A stretch of 64,000 nucleotides of DNA from RPQJ01 sp963778185 (GCA_963778185.1 CAVZTF010000003.1:434001-498000); one strand, 5' to 3'. Shown: positions 36,366 to 45,809, counted from the first letter of the stretch. The notes: generated by a model from the letters alone, not told the origin. A program made the numbers and translations.

Positions 36366-37319
36366 TCAGCGCGAGCGGAGCTGCGGCCGTGCCGCAGCCG
36401 CCGTATAAAGCAGAGTCGAGGACCGGTTGCGCGATGGCAGGAAGATATCCCCGAGCACTTCGAGCGATGTCGGCAGGGCCCCCACTTCCGCCGCGGTCAC
36501 CGACACATCGATACGGCCGTACGGTCGTGCCGTATCAACGCCAACCGAAGTCGGCGGAAGCGGCAGACGTACCTCGGGAGCCGATCCATCGAGAAAGTAC
36601 CTGAGCGCCGGGCCACTCGTCAGGTCGCTGCCGTCGCTCAGCACCACCTCGTCCCAGATGGTGTCCTTGACGCCGCGGGTCGCCTCCCGCCAGATGGCGT
36701 CCGCGTGTATGCCGATCGCGATGCCAAGCGAGCGATCCTTACTCTTGACACTCGGGCGGCCGATGAACAGGCGCAACGGCCTGACGATCACGGCGTCCTG
36801 CGTGTCTGCGATACCGATGGCGGCAACAAAGTCGAAGGCGACGTCGAGATCGCCCGCCTGGGTGAGGTCCGCCTGCGCGAAGCGGAAGCAGCTGTAGCGT
36901 GAACGCAAACGATCGTCGTATGCGCGAGTGGACGATGACCCTGGAGCGTAGAAGTCGATGGCCGCCCGCTGCGAGAACATCGTGGAATACTGGTCGATCT
37001 CGCGTCGGATACGCTCGGACACCTGGGCGAGGATCACGTTCACGACCTGCTTCTGCAGGCCGCTGAAGATCCCCTTCGGCACGACCCCGGGAGCGCTGCT
37101 GCCGCGGGTGCATTCCCCGATCACCGCCGCTTCGGTGGGACTTCGCGGGTCGATGGCGGTTGGGCGGTGGATGGCGAGGATTCCCGTCGCTTCGTCGGGT
37201 TGCATGAACATGAGGAGCGTCTGAGGACTGTCGAAGGTCATGGCCGCCGGTGGCGACTGCGCCAACGCAGACGGTGCGGCGACGACAGCCAGCAGGAACC
37301 AAACGGCAGTGATTTTCAC
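36366..37319 (-). CDS. Secreted protein of unknown function
   Basis: GTG 37319 is preceded by AGGAG at good spacing and starts a signal peptide (ITAVWFLLAVVAAPSALAQ); the product is 317 aa. No known domain is recognised. Visible features are two cysteines, one in AVIGECTRG (about 76) and one in RYSCFRFAQ (about 154), a helical stretch QKQVVNVILAQVSERIRREI, and a region with repeated DVAFDFVAAIGIADTQDAVI-like strands. Its start lies 14 bp past the stop of the FecR-like gene. It may be an outer-membrane-proximal accessory; this is only a guess from context. Confidence 0.7.
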   Translation of the reverse strand: MKITAVWFLLAVVAAPSALAQSPPAAMTFDSPQTLLMFMQPDEATGILAIHRPTAIDPRSPTEAAVIGECTRGSSAPGVVPKGIFSGLQKQVVNVILAQVSERIRREIDQYSTMFSQRAAIDFYAPGSSSTRAYDDRLRSRYSCFRFAQADLTQAGDLDVAFDFVAAIGIADTQDAVIVRPLRLFIGRPSVKSKDRSLGIAIGIHADAIWREATRGVKDTIWDEVVLSDGSDLTSGPALRYFLDGSAPEVRLPLPPTSVGVDTARPYGRIDVSVTAAEVGALPTSLEVLGDIFLPSRNRSSTLLYTAAAARPQLRSR

Positions 37320-37333
37320 GACAGTCGCTCCTG

Positions 37334-38239
37334 TTACCGGGCAGTCGATCCCCACAACAGACCATTGCCGATCGCGACGGCGAGCGGGTCGCTCCCACGC
37401 ATGAGCGGACGAAGCCAAGCGATGCCCTCCTGGCGCCAACGGCCTTCGTCCAGTCTTGCGATGCAGATCGCTTGAGCGTTACGTCCAAGATTGCTGCTGT
37501 CGGCGGCGACATCCGCGGGTATCGCGGGACGCTGTGCCACAGCCTCCAGGGCGCCCTCCCAGTGCCGGCCGGTTGCGTCGGCAACCAGAACGGTATGGCG
37601 ACCGATGGCAAGTTCCAGGCCGTCGAGCGACACCTGCCATTCGTCGATCGAGTCGCGTCGGGCGAGACTGGATGCGCCCGAGCGCAGTTCCACGGCAAAA
37701 GGCGGGCAGCCGCCATGCCATGCGATCAGCAGGTCCCGCTGTCCGGCGACGACCCGCGAGCCTGGCGGCAGTCCCGGCACGGTGATCGGCGGGACCTGGT
37801 AACCCGCCATGCCGCATTCTTCCACGCCGCGCGAGATGGCCGCGCCGGTAATCCCCTGCCTGTCGTTGAAGAGTTCCGGGAGCGAGTCAAAGACCGCGGC
37901 GAGACTGCCTAGCAGGCGGCCATTTGGAACGACAAAGCGACCCGGACCCTTGAAGCGGGCGACTTCGCCACCGGCAAGCTGCACCGTGACCGACTGGGTC
38001 GCGTTCTCGAGCGTCACGCTGTCGCCGGCAACGACCACCATGCCGATCCTCACTGGAACGGACTCGCCGTGCGGGGGTCGAATGAAAGTGAACCGCTGCT
38101 CCATCGGCTGGTAGTCCGCCACTACGCCGACTTCGGCCGCCTCACGCGACGCGGCTTCCACCATGTGTGTGGTGAGGCCCAGCAGGAGGAGACTCAGGAG
38201 TGGCGACCCTCCGATGGCCATTGAGGTCGACTGCTTCAT
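37334..38239 (-). CDS. Secreted FecR-like domain protein
   Basis: ATG 38239 gives 301 aa with a signal peptide (GSPLLSLLLLGLTTHMVEA). Residues about 50-105 resemble a FecR domain: VPVRIGMVVVAGDSVTLENA, then VTVQLAGGEVARFKGPGRFVV. The rest has an Ig-like region with two cysteines (VEECGMAGYQ and WHGGCPPFAVEL). Ordinary FecR proteins relay signals to sigma factors, but no sigma factor is nearby. Similar periplasmic FecR domains occur beside CHASE2 proteins. The start is 1 bp from the CHASE2 stop, so the two are co-translated. Confidence 0.65.
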   Translation of the reverse strand: MKQSTSMAIGGSPLLSLLLLGLTTHMVEAASREAAEVGVVADYQPMEQRFTFIRPPHGESVPVRIGMVVVAGDSVTLENATQSVTVQLAGGEVARFKGPGRFVVPNGRLLGSLAAVFDSLPELFNDRQGITGAAISRGVEECGMAGYQVPPITVPGLPPGSRVVAGQRDLLIAWHGGCPPFAVELRSGASSLARRDSIDEWQVSLDGLELAIGRHTVLVADATGRHWEGALEAVAQRPAIPADVAADSSNLGRNAQAICIARLDEGRWRQEGIAWLRPLMRGSDPLAVAIGNGLLWGSTAR

Positions 38240-38240
38240 T

Positions 38241-39674
38241 TCAAGTTCCCTTCGCACGATGCTTTTCGCGCAAACACGCGGCCCGGAAAGTCATGAGCGC
38301 CCCGCGCCACCCATGAGGAAAATCGCGACGCTGCAGCTTCAGGTCGGCGACGAAGTCGAACGTCGTCTTGAGTGCCTTGTAGACGATTGCCAGCAGGACT
38401 GCAGCTTCGATCATCTCGAACACGCCATAGTCATCGAACACGACGATGGCAAGCGCAACGAAGGCGAGAACGCCTGCGATGGTCGTAAACAGTGCAATGA
38501 CGGGCCGGAAGCGCCAGTCGAACAGGGCGAACATCGCGAAGAGCAGAAGAGCCCCTGCTCGAAGGCCGGTCAACGCAAGCCCGCCAGTCTTCCCGGTCTG
38601 GATCGGCCAGAACCGAACCGAGTTGGCAAGCAGTTCCACGCCCGGAAACGCCCCGGCCACCGTCAACCAGTTGTCGCCGGTCGCGGAGTGTGTGGCGCCG
38701 ATCAGCACCACTCGATCCGCAAAGAGATGGCGGTCATCCCGAGCGACCTTTGACTCGAGGAGTACGCTGGCGGGAACCGAAAGGGCGTCGCCGCTGCCCG
38801 TCACCCTGTGCTCACCCGTGAGCCGCGGGCCGACGAGCAGGCGATGGCGCGTACTGTGCGCGGCCGCGGACATGCCGCAGGAGGCGCCGTCTGCGGCGCC
38901 GACAGGGCGCGCTGGTGGTTGCGAGTTGCGCCCGTGGTCAAGCACGGAGGTCACCTGCCGTGCAACGGAAGGCAGCCACTGCGCGCTTGCGTCGGCGCAC
39001 ACCTCAATCCAGTCCGTCGACCAGCGAACCATGCCGCCCTTCTCCGTATCGAAGTTGGCGTGCGCCCATGAGACATGTGGGTTGTCCCGAACGACCTTAT
39101 CGTAAGGGCTGGCTGCCGCACGCGGTTCCCGGTTGACCCCGGGTGAAATCCGCTTGGGGAATATGAGCGGCGACGGGCCCTGGTAGCCAACGAGATACTC
39201 CAGCAACGGGGATTCGCCATGTTGAGCCATCGGGTCGCCAGCACGAGTGCCGTGCGCGAGGTCGATGTCCACCACCACAGCCGAGGGGCCTGCCGCCATT
39301 ACGACCGTGAGAATGTCCCGCAACGCAGCGCGCGGCGTAATTGCCGGAAAGTCCCAGCTGCGATGCGTCTCCTCGTCGATGTCCACGATCGTGATTGGAA
39401 TCGTGCGATCGGAGTCGAACCAACCGAGAGCAACGGCGCGGAGCGCGAGGTCCATGTCGAACGGGGACTTCGCGAGAAACTTGGGCGGCGTCGCAAATTG
39501 AAGCGTGCCGAGCCCCGCGTACGCGATCGCGACGAGGATCGCGAGCGTGACCGCGCGGATGCTTGCGGTCCCAGGGCCGGCGTCATCAACCGCAAATGCG
39601 ATGCGCAGCGCCCGAATTACCGATGCTGCTGTCGTGCGCCATATACCGCCCCGCCGCCCCGAAGAGTCGGCCAT
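38241..39674 (-). CDS. CHASE2-domain membrane sensor without an output domain
   Basis: ATG 39674 gives 477 aa. One N-terminal membrane span (AVTLAILVAIAYAGLGTLQF, about 41-60) leads to an extracytoplasmic CHASE2 domain, with ITIVDIDEETHRSWDFPAIT, AVVVDIDLAHGT and the late VVLIGATHSATGDNW and FPGVELLANSV motifs. Three C-terminal spans (about 370-440) follow: RAGALLLFAMFALFDW, VIALFTTIAGVLAFVALAIV, and MIEAAVLLAIVY. CHASE2 sensors usually end in a kinase, cyclase or GGDEF domain; here only about 35 basic residues remain. The signal must be passed to another protein, or the domain is structural. Confidence 0.85.
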   Translation of the reverse strand: MADSSGRRGGIWRTTAASVIRALRIAFAVDDAGPGTASIRAVTLAILVAIAYAGLGTLQFATPPKFLAKSPFDMDLALRAVALGWFDSDRTIPITIVDIDEETHRSWDFPAITPRAALRDILTVVMAAGPSAVVVDIDLAHGTRAGDPMAQHGESPLLEYLVGYQGPSPLIFPKRISPGVNREPRAAASPYDKVVRDNPHVSWAHANFDTEKGGMVRWSTDWIEVCADASAQWLPSVARQVTSVLDHGRNSQPPARPVGAADGASCGMSAAAHSTRHRLLVGPRLTGEHRVTGSGDALSVPASVLLESKVARDDRHLFADRVVLIGATHSATGDNWLTVAGAFPGVELLANSVRFWPIQTGKTGGLALTGLRAGALLLFAMFALFDWRFRPVIALFTTIAGVLAFVALAIVVFDDYGVFEMIEAAVLLAIVYKALKTTFDFVADLKLQRRDFPHGWRGALMTFRAACLREKHRAKGT

Positions 39675-39913
39675 GGTGCTTTGTCCCTGTGCCCGCTTCC
39701 AGCTCGAGGTAGATTGCCGGATCGCGACGCTGCAGGGAAGGATGCCGGCGGGCGGCATCACGATGCGCTGCAACAAGAGCCTGCCGGTCGAGGCTCAGGT
39801 TGGCTGGACGATCTGGAACGGCGGATTCGGGAGAGCCGTCCCGCGGAAACAGTATCGCGCCTCGGACGCGGACGGTGCCCGCGGCACTGCGTGCGCACTG
39901 CCCGCGCGGCTTT

Positions 39914-40687
39914 TCACGGTACAGACATGCCGCCGTGCTCCTCCTCTGGACGCTCCCCTGGCGCGGCGTCAGGAAATGAATGGCGCGTCGAGTCGGCTGC
40001 GTCAATCAACCGCAGCTGCAGCTGTACGGCGGCCAGCAAGCCACGCTCCGCGACCGCCTGGCGCATCTGCAGCATCTCGAATCTGTCACGCGCCTCACGA
40101 AACCTACGCAGTCGACGTTCCAGCTCGCCCGCGACGAACTGGTCGGTGACCCAGTGATCCTGGCCCTGGTCGCTGGCGGCCAGTTCGGCCTTGAAGGCGC
40201 TCAGTGCCTTGGCCGCATAGCGCGGGTATCTCGGATCCGGCGCCGACCATTGTTCGGTCTCGGCCACTTCCCAAGTCGCCTGCAGCAACGTGTGCCGGAT
40301 CGCGCCGGCGGAGCCTCCCATGGCGCGGCGCAACCACGCCGCGAGTTAATAGTCGGATTCGGTCGCCCGCAATGACTGATAGTCAGTCGAACCGACGATT
40401 GATCGCAGACGCTCGATTTCCTCTGCCGTAAAGGCCTCCTGGTAAAGGACGAATCCATCCTTGGGACACTTCGGCAGCGGGGGAGGATCGAACACTCGCC
40501 CGAAATGGGCCAGGTCGAGGTAGCGACCATGTGACGTTCCCGAGACGGCCAGCGAGGCATGGAACTTCTCGCCGTCGATCGGGCAGACCTTCTCGACGGA
40601 AGCTACTACGCTTGCCTGGGCGTATACCCAGCCGGTCAGGAGCAGGGCCGCGATACCCGCATTCGCCAGGCGTCCAGGTGTTGCCAT
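39914..40687 (-). pseudogene. Secreted Cys-motif protein (DUF2225-like), interrupted by an in-frame TAA
   Basis: The frame starts at ATG 40687 with a signal peptide (AGIAALLLTGWVYAQA) and continues to 39914 without a shift, but a TAA at 40348-40346 stops it after 113 codons. The protein before the stop has VCPIDGEKFHASLAVSGTSH and PPLPKCPKDGFVLYQ, a Cys-x2-G-x2-F pattern like DUF2225. After the stop it continues LAAWLRRAMGGS and TLLQATWEVAETEQW. The expected residue at the stop is tyrosine (TAT/TAC against TAA). It could be a real nonsense mutation, an error, or two genes; TTG 40333 or ATG 40321 could restart the second half. Confidence 0.6.
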
Positions 40688-40972
40688 GGTGATGCCCCCG
40701 TCCTCGCGCACGTCGCTCCAGGCTGCTCTCACATACCGAGCCTTCTGCCAAATGGCCAGTGGGTCATGGACGCACAGCCAAGCGTCATTGGCTGGACGGC
40801 TCTGTGCAGTGACCAACGGTCCGGCGATCGAACGACGCGACCGGACGCACGGTCAACGGTGGCGGATCGCGCGGGGCCCCCGTGCGGATCAGGACCGAGC
40901 GGCCGATTCCGGGGCCGGACTCGGCGCCCGACACTTGGCTTTTCGTCGACCGCGATCGCTTGCGGCGGAGAC
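40688..40972. other. 285-bp intergenic region upstream of the island
   Basis: This gap lies between the M13 peptidase stop and the first gene of the caspase/TPS island. It must hold any promoter for the sensor-side genes. I see GAGGACGGGGG as a possible ribosome site near 40695-40705 but no convincing -10/-35 pair. No RNA gene or long inverted repeat is evident. Confidence 0.4.
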
Positions 40973-43072
40973 CTACCAGATGACCACGAGCTCCTCGCCG
41001 CGAAACACCATGGGGTCACCGGCCTTGCAGTCGAACGCAGGCGCGAAGGCCGGCACGTTCTTCGGCGCGGCGCTGGCGCGCACGAGGTCCGGCGCGTGAG
41101 GATCCGAGGCCACGAGGACCTTGAGCAGCTCCGGCGTGTACTGCGTGCGGAAGGCGATTGCCCAACCGAGGAAGAAACGCTGATCCCGGCTGAGGCCGTC
41201 GATCCTCGGGTCAGGCCTGCCGGCGGCTGCGCGCTGCATGGCATCGTAGGCCACGCTGAGCCCGCCGAGATCGGCGATGTTCTCGCCGAGCGTCAGGTTG
41301 CCATTCACCCTGAGTCCGGGTGCCGCCTCGTATCGGTCGTACTGCTTGATCAACCGGTGGGTCAGGCCCTTGAACCTGGCGGCGTCTTCGTCGGTCCACC
41401 ACACCTCGAAATTGCCGGTGGGGCCGAAGCGCGAGCCCTGGTCGTCGTAGCCGTGCGTCATCTCATGACCGATCACGGCGCCGATGGCGCCGTAGTTCAA
41501 CGCGTCGTCCGCCCGCGGATCGAAGAAGGGCGGCTGCAGAATGCCGGCCGGGAACACGATCTCGTTCTGCGACGGGTTGTAGTAGGCGTTGACCCGCTGG
41601 GGCGGCATGTCCCATTCGGTCTTGTCCACCGGCTTGCCGATCTTGCCGAGCTCCCAGCGGTAGTTGAACGCGCGCGCCGCGAGGAAATTGTCGATGTAGC
41701 TCGTTGGCTGCGTCGCGAGCCCCGTCCAGTCGCGCCACTTGTCCGGATAGCCGATCTTCGGCGTGAACGTCGCCCACTTCTCGAGAGCCTTCTGCTTGGT
41801 TGCATCGCTCATCCAGTGCAGGTTCTCGATGCGCACCTTGAGCGCTTGCCCGAGATTGGCGACCAGTTCCTCCATGCGCGCCTTTGACGAAGGCGGAAAG
41901 GCAACCTCAACGTAAAGCTGGCCCATCGCCTCCCCCGCCGACCGGTTGATGGTGCCGAGCACGCGCTTCCAGCGCGGCTTCTGTTCCTTCTGCCCTTCCA
42001 GGGCCTTGTCGTGAAATTCGAAATGCTCGGTGGCGAAGGCGTCGCTGAGATACGGCGATGCATCGTCGACGAGGTGATAGCGGAGGTAGGCCTTCCACTG
42101 GTCGACTGGAACGTCGGCGAGCATCCGGCTCACTTCCTGGTGGAATGCCGGGACGGACAGCGAGAACTTCGCCGGTACCGCGACGCCCTGCGACTGGAAG
42201 AACGCGCTCCAGGAGAAGTTCGGCGTCAGCTCGTCCGCGGCGGCCGGGGTCGTGGGGTTGTAGTAAAGCGAGACATCCCGGGAAAGATCTTCCGAGGACT
42301 TCGAGACGCGGGCGAGACGAGTCTCGAACGCGAGCACGGTGTTGGCCTGGGCCGCCGCCAGTTCGGCCGGAACGCCCGCCAGCGCGAGCACGTTGGCGAC
42401 ATGCTTTGCATAGGCATCGCGAATGGACTGCTTGTCCGCGTCGAAATAGTAGGTCTTGTCCGGCAGGCCGAGTCCACCCTGCAGGGCGTAGGCCATGTTC
42501 ATCGCGGAGTCCTTGAAGTCGGCTTCGGGAAAGAACTCGAACAGCGGGTTATCGCCGGTGGCGGCAAGCATGCGCAGGTGTCCCGCCACTGCGGCTGCGT
42601 CGCCGAGAGCGTCGATGGCGGCCAGTCGGTCCGCGAGTGGAGTGAGACCCTGCGCGTTGACGCGCGCCTCGTCCATTCCGGACACCCAGAAGTCAGCAAT
42701 GATCTTCTCGATCCCGTTGGGCGCCTCCCGACTTGCCGCACGCTCCGCCAGCTGCTGCTGGATGCCGAGTGAGCGCAGTTCGAGCACATCCCAGGGGCCC
42801 CACGAGGTCTTGTCGCCGGGAATCGGGTTGGCGGCCAGCCACTTGTCGTTCACGTAGGCGGAGAAGTCGTTGCAGGCTCCCTTTGCTGGATCGAGATCGG
42901 CGACGGTGAAGCCAATGGGCGCGATCAACTTGCTTTCGTCCAGGCTCCAGGCAGGCGCGGCCTGTGGCGCGGCGGTTACCTGTACATCGGTGGCGCGCTT
43001 GCATCCGGCCTGGCCTAGCAGCGCTGCAGTGACGATCGGTAAAGCGACGATCGGGAGTTTCATGATGGACAT
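40973..43072 (-). CDS. M13-family zinc metallopeptidase (neprilysin/PepO-like), lipoprotein
   Basis: A 699-aa endopeptidase expected to cut short peptides in the periplasm. The N-terminus has a lipobox (LLGQAGC, Cys about 23), so it is probably membrane-anchored. The zinc site is intact: HEMTHG with His536, Glu537 and His540, and the third ligand Glu597 in ENIADLGGLSVAYDA. Substrate-binding NAYYNP is also present, and the C-terminus ends in the usual aromatic (VIW). The alternative ATG 43063 is equally possible. It is transcribed alone. Confidence 0.93.
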   Translation of the reverse strand: MSIMKLPIVALPIVTAALLGQAGCKRATDVQVTAAPQAAPAWSLDESKLIAPIGFTVADLDPAKGACNDFSAYVNDKWLAANPIPGDKTSWGPWDVLELRSLGIQQQLAERAASREAPNGIEKIIADFWVSGMDEARVNAQGLTPLADRLAAIDALGDAAAVAGHLRMLAATGDNPLFEFFPEADFKDSAMNMAYALQGGLGLPDKTYYFDADKQSIRDAYAKHVANVLALAGVPAELAAAQANTVLAFETRLARVSKSSEDLSRDVSLYYNPTTPAAADELTPNFSWSAFFQSQGVAVPAKFSLSVPAFHQEVSRMLADVPVDQWKAYLRYHLVDDASPYLSDAFATEHFEFHDKALEGQKEQKPRWKRVLGTINRSAGEAMGQLYVEVAFPPSSKARMEELVANLGQALKVRIENLHWMSDATKQKALEKWATFTPKIGYPDKWRDWTGLATQPTSYIDNFLAARAFNYRWELGKIGKPVDKTEWDMPPQRVNAYYNPSQNEIVFPAGILQPPFFDPRADDALNYGAIGAVIGHEMTHGYDDQGSRFGPTGNFEVWWTDEDAARFKGLTHRLIKQYDRYEAAPGLRVNGNLTLGENIADLGGLSVAYDAMQRAAAGRPDPRIDGLSRDQRFFLGWAIAFRTQYTPELLKVLVASDPHAPDLVRASAAPKNVPAFAPAFDCKAGDPMVFRGEELVVIW

Positions 43073-43289
43073 TGCAGGTCCCTGCGTTGGGCAGAGGCGA
43101 GGACGGGTGGACTATATCGAGTCGCCGTGCGCCACGTCAGCGACTTCGTACTGCGGGCGTTGCGCCCTGAGGGGCCACAGCATGCCTGCGGGTTGCGGGC
43201 CGCGGCGCGAAGCCGCGATGAATCGTGTAAGGCATGCGACGAGCGGCGAGCCCGTGGTTGCCTGGAGCCGGGGGAGAACCCGAGCCGGC

Positions 43290-43649
43290 TCAACGCGACA
43301 GCAGCACGAGCGCCAGGCCGACCGCGGCCGGAAGGGCCTGCACGAAGAGGATTTTCCGACTGGCCGTCATGGCGCCATACAGCCCCGCGATCAGCACGCA
43401 GGCCAGGAAGAACACCTTGACGTCGGTGCCGTTCGCACCGAGCGTGAGTCCCCATAACAATCCCGCGGCCAGGAATCCGTTGTAGAGACCCTGGTTCGCC
43501 GCCAGCACTTTCGAGGCCGCGGCCGCTTCCTTCGATTGCCCGAACGCGCGCAGTCCGGCCGGCTTGTCCCAGAGGAACATCTCCAGGACCAGGATGTAGA
43601 CATGCACCAACGCGACCAGCGCTACGACGATGTTGGCAACTGCAGACAC
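43290..43649 (-). CDS. DUF1304 family membrane protein
   Basis: The GTG at 43649 follows a strong GGGGGGAG ribosome site and gives 119 aa. It has four membrane segments: IVVALVALVHVYILVLEMFLW, LAAGLLWGLTLG, VFFLACVLIAGLYGAM, and LPAAVGLALVLLSR. Family features are the early HVYILVLEMFLW and the central NQGLYNGFLAAGL. Function unknown. The GST gene lies upstream on the same strand with a 41-bp gap. Confidence 0.85.
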   Translation of the reverse strand: MSAVANIVVALVALVHVYILVLEMFLWDKPAGLRAFGQSKEAAAASKVLAANQGLYNGFLAAGLLWGLTLGANGTDVKVFFLACVLIAGLYGAMTASRKILFVQALPAAVGLALVLLSR

Positions 43650-43690
43650 GGGATCTCCCCCCTGGTTATTTCCAGCCGGCGCATCTGCGC

Positions 43691-44380
43691 TCAGGCCGCC
43701 ATTATCGTCGGGCCGCCCTTCGCCTCCGCGGCCTGATACGCGGGACGAGCGCGCATGCGCTGCTTGTAGTCGAGGAGGTGCACCTGTGCGCCTGTGCCTC
43801 CCGCGCGCGACAACAGCGCCTCGACCGCAAAGCTCATCTGGAAATCCGCCATCGAGAGGTCGACGCCCGCGAACCACCGGTGTCGCGACAGGTGGTCCTC
43901 GATGAACTCGAGTGCCGTTTGCAGGTTCGGGTCGACGAGTTGTGCCTGAACCTTGCCGCACAGGGCGCGCGCTATCGGGCGCGCGAAGAACGGCATCGGC
44001 TGCCTGGGGATCGTGACGAACACCAGCTTCATGACCAGCCAGTTCATCAGGGATCCCTCGGCATAATGCATCCAGAAGCGGCATTGCCGATGCTCGGGCG
44101 TGCCGGGCGGCGGCTGCAACCGGGCCAGGTCGCCCTGCGCCAGGTGCACGTACTTCTCCACCAGGTATTCGATGATCGCGCCGGATTCGGCTATCACCTC
44201 GCCGTCGTCCGTGATCACCGGCGACTTCCCGAGCGGGTGTATCGCCTTCAGCTCCGGTGGCGCGAGCCTGGTTTTCCGGTCCCGGCGATAGACCATGAGC
44301 TGATAGGGAACCCCGAGTTCCTCCAGCAGCCAGAGGATGCGTTGCGAGCGCGAGGTTTCCAGATGGTGAACGGTAAGCAT
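43691..44380 (-). CDS. Glutathione S-transferase
   Basis: A 229-aa cytosolic GST; ATG 44380 starts the thioredoxin-like domain MLTVHHLETSRSQRILWLLE. The glutathione-binding GKSPVITDDGEVIAESGAII (SNAIL-like ES-x-A motif) is intact. The C-terminal helical domain includes GVDLSMADFQMSFAVEALL with the conserved N-capping D. Ser in SRSQR could be the catalytic residue, as in beta or theta-like classes. Divergent from the acyltransferase gene. Confidence 0.9.
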   Translation of the reverse strand: MLTVHHLETSRSQRILWLLEELGVPYQLMVYRRDRKTRLAPPELKAIHPLGKSPVITDDGEVIAESGAIIEYLVEKYVHLAQGDLARLQPPPGTPEHRQCRFWMHYAEGSLMNWLVMKLVFVTIPRQPMPFFARPIARALCGKVQAQLVDPNLQTALEFIEDHLSRHRWFAGVDLSMADFQMSFAVEALLSRAGGTGAQVHLLDYKQRMRARPAYQAAEAKGGPTIMAA

Positions 44381-44480
44381 GGGCACTTCATCTCCCCGGC
44401 GCGGACACCGTCGAAGGATACGCTGACGCACGTTGACCGGCTGCTCCGGTTGACCGAGACTCGCCGAAAACGGAGGTCGC

Positions 44481-45809
44481 TTGTCCCCCTGGTCCCGCGC
44501 CCTGCGCCTGGCGGAGCAGACTCCGCCCTCACGCAACCGCTACGTCGACCTGTTGCGCGCGGTCTCGATCACCGCGGTCGTGTTCGGCCATTGGCTGATC
44601 GCCGCGCCGTGGATCTCGGCGGGCCAGCTGCGACTCGATCACATGCTCGCGGTGCAACCCTGGACGCAATGGCTCACGCTGCTGTTCCAGGTCATGCCGG
44701 TCTTCTTCCTGGTGGGGGGATATTCCAACGCCGCCTCCTGGGATGCCGCGAGGCGCGCAGGCACGCCGTACGGGGCCTGGGTCGCCGGCCGCGCAAGGCG
44801 GCTGATCGGCCCCGTCGTGCCGGTGATCCTGGCCTGGGCCGCGATGGCGTTCGTCTTCCGCCGCTTCGGCGTGGGCTACGAGATGATCCGCCACGGCTCG
44901 ATCCTCGCGCTGGTGCCGATGTGGTTCCTCGCGGTCTACCTGTTCGTCGTACTGCTGGTACCGCTCACCCGCGCCGCGTGGGAGCGCTTCGGCATCGGGT
45001 CGTACTGGACCCTGGTGGCGCTCGCGGTCGTCGTCGACTTCCTGCGGTTCCACGACGGGCATCACCCCGCGGTCGGCTGGATCAACTATCTCTTCGTCTG
45101 GGTCGCCGTGCACCAGCTCGGTTACCTCTGGCGCGACGGTCGTCTCGCCGGCCCGCGCCACGCGTTGCCGTGGCTGCTGGGCGGCGCACTTGCCTGGCAT
45201 CTGCTGACCCGCTACGGCCCGTATCCCGTCAGCATGGTCGGCGTACCGGGCGAGGAAATCTCCAACACGCTGCCGCCCGACGTGCTGCTGCTTGCGCTCG
45301 GGGCCGCGCAGACCGGGTTGGTGCTCGCCCTCGAGGCGCCGATGCGCCGCCTGCTCGACCGGCCGCACGCGTGGGCGGCGACCGTGCTGGTCAACGGCAC
45401 CATCATGACGGTCTACCTGTGGCACCTGACCGTGCTCGCGCTGCTGGTGGGCCTGGCCAGTCTCCTCGGCGACGTCGGCTTGCACGCCGTGCCGGGCAGC
45501 ACCGAGTGGTGGCTCGCGCGGATCCCCTGGTTCGCGGCGCTTGCGGCAGGCATGGCGCTGATGTTGCCGGTGGTCGGCCGGTTCGAGCGATCATCTCCGT
45601 TGCCCGCGGATTTTCACCCTTCGACCGCACGTGTCCTCGTCGGCGCGGCGCTCGTGAGCGCCGGCATCGCCTTTCTCGCGCTGGGCGGAATCGCCGCACC
45701 GGGCGAACTGGGCGTGCGCGGCGCAGTGGTCGCCGGGACGATCGCCGGCGCGTGGATGCTCGGCGCGATCGGGACCTCGCTCAGGCCTTCTTCAGGAAGC
45801 AGGCCTTGA
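44481..45809 (+). CDS. Acyltransferase family 3 membrane protein
   Basis: A 442-aa polytopic protein with about ten membrane spans, of the acyltransferase-3 family that O-acylates surface sugars or other substrates. The signature begins NRYVDLLRAVSITAVVFGHW, with the conserved His near residue 39. PVFFLVGGYSNAASW and WFLAVYLFVVLLVP follow. The TTG start has GGAGG four bases upstream, so a start slightly downstream is also possible. The 3' end overlaps the convergent phnA by 29 bp. Substrate unknown. Confidence 0.85.
   Translation: MSPWSRALRLAEQTPPSRNRYVDLLRAVSITAVVFGHWLIAAPWISAGQLRLDHMLAVQPWTQWLTLLFQVMPVFFLVGGYSNAASWDAARRAGTPYGAWVAGRARRLIGPVVPVILAWAAMAFVFRRFGVGYEMIRHGSILALVPMWFLAVYLFVVLLVPLTRAAWERFGIGSYWTLVALAVVVDFLRFHDGHHPAVGWINYLFVWVAVHQLGYLWRDGRLAGPRHALPWLLGGALAWHLLTRYGPYPVSMVGVPGEEISNTLPPDVLLLALGAAQTGLVLALEAPMRRLLDRPHAWAATVLVNGTIMTVYLWHLTVLALLVGLASLLGDVGLHAVPGSTEWWLARIPWFAALAAGMALMLPVVGRFERSSPLPADFHPSTARVLVGAALVSAGIAFLALGGIAAPGELGVRGAVVAGTIAGAWMLGAIGTSLRPSSGSRP

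Noticed and set aside
39675..39913. A possible gene between the CHASE2 gene and the interrupted Cys-motif gene
   Set aside because: The available frames are short, interrupted (TGA after 40 codons from GTG at about 39911) or antisense-like; there is no signal peptide or family resemblance.
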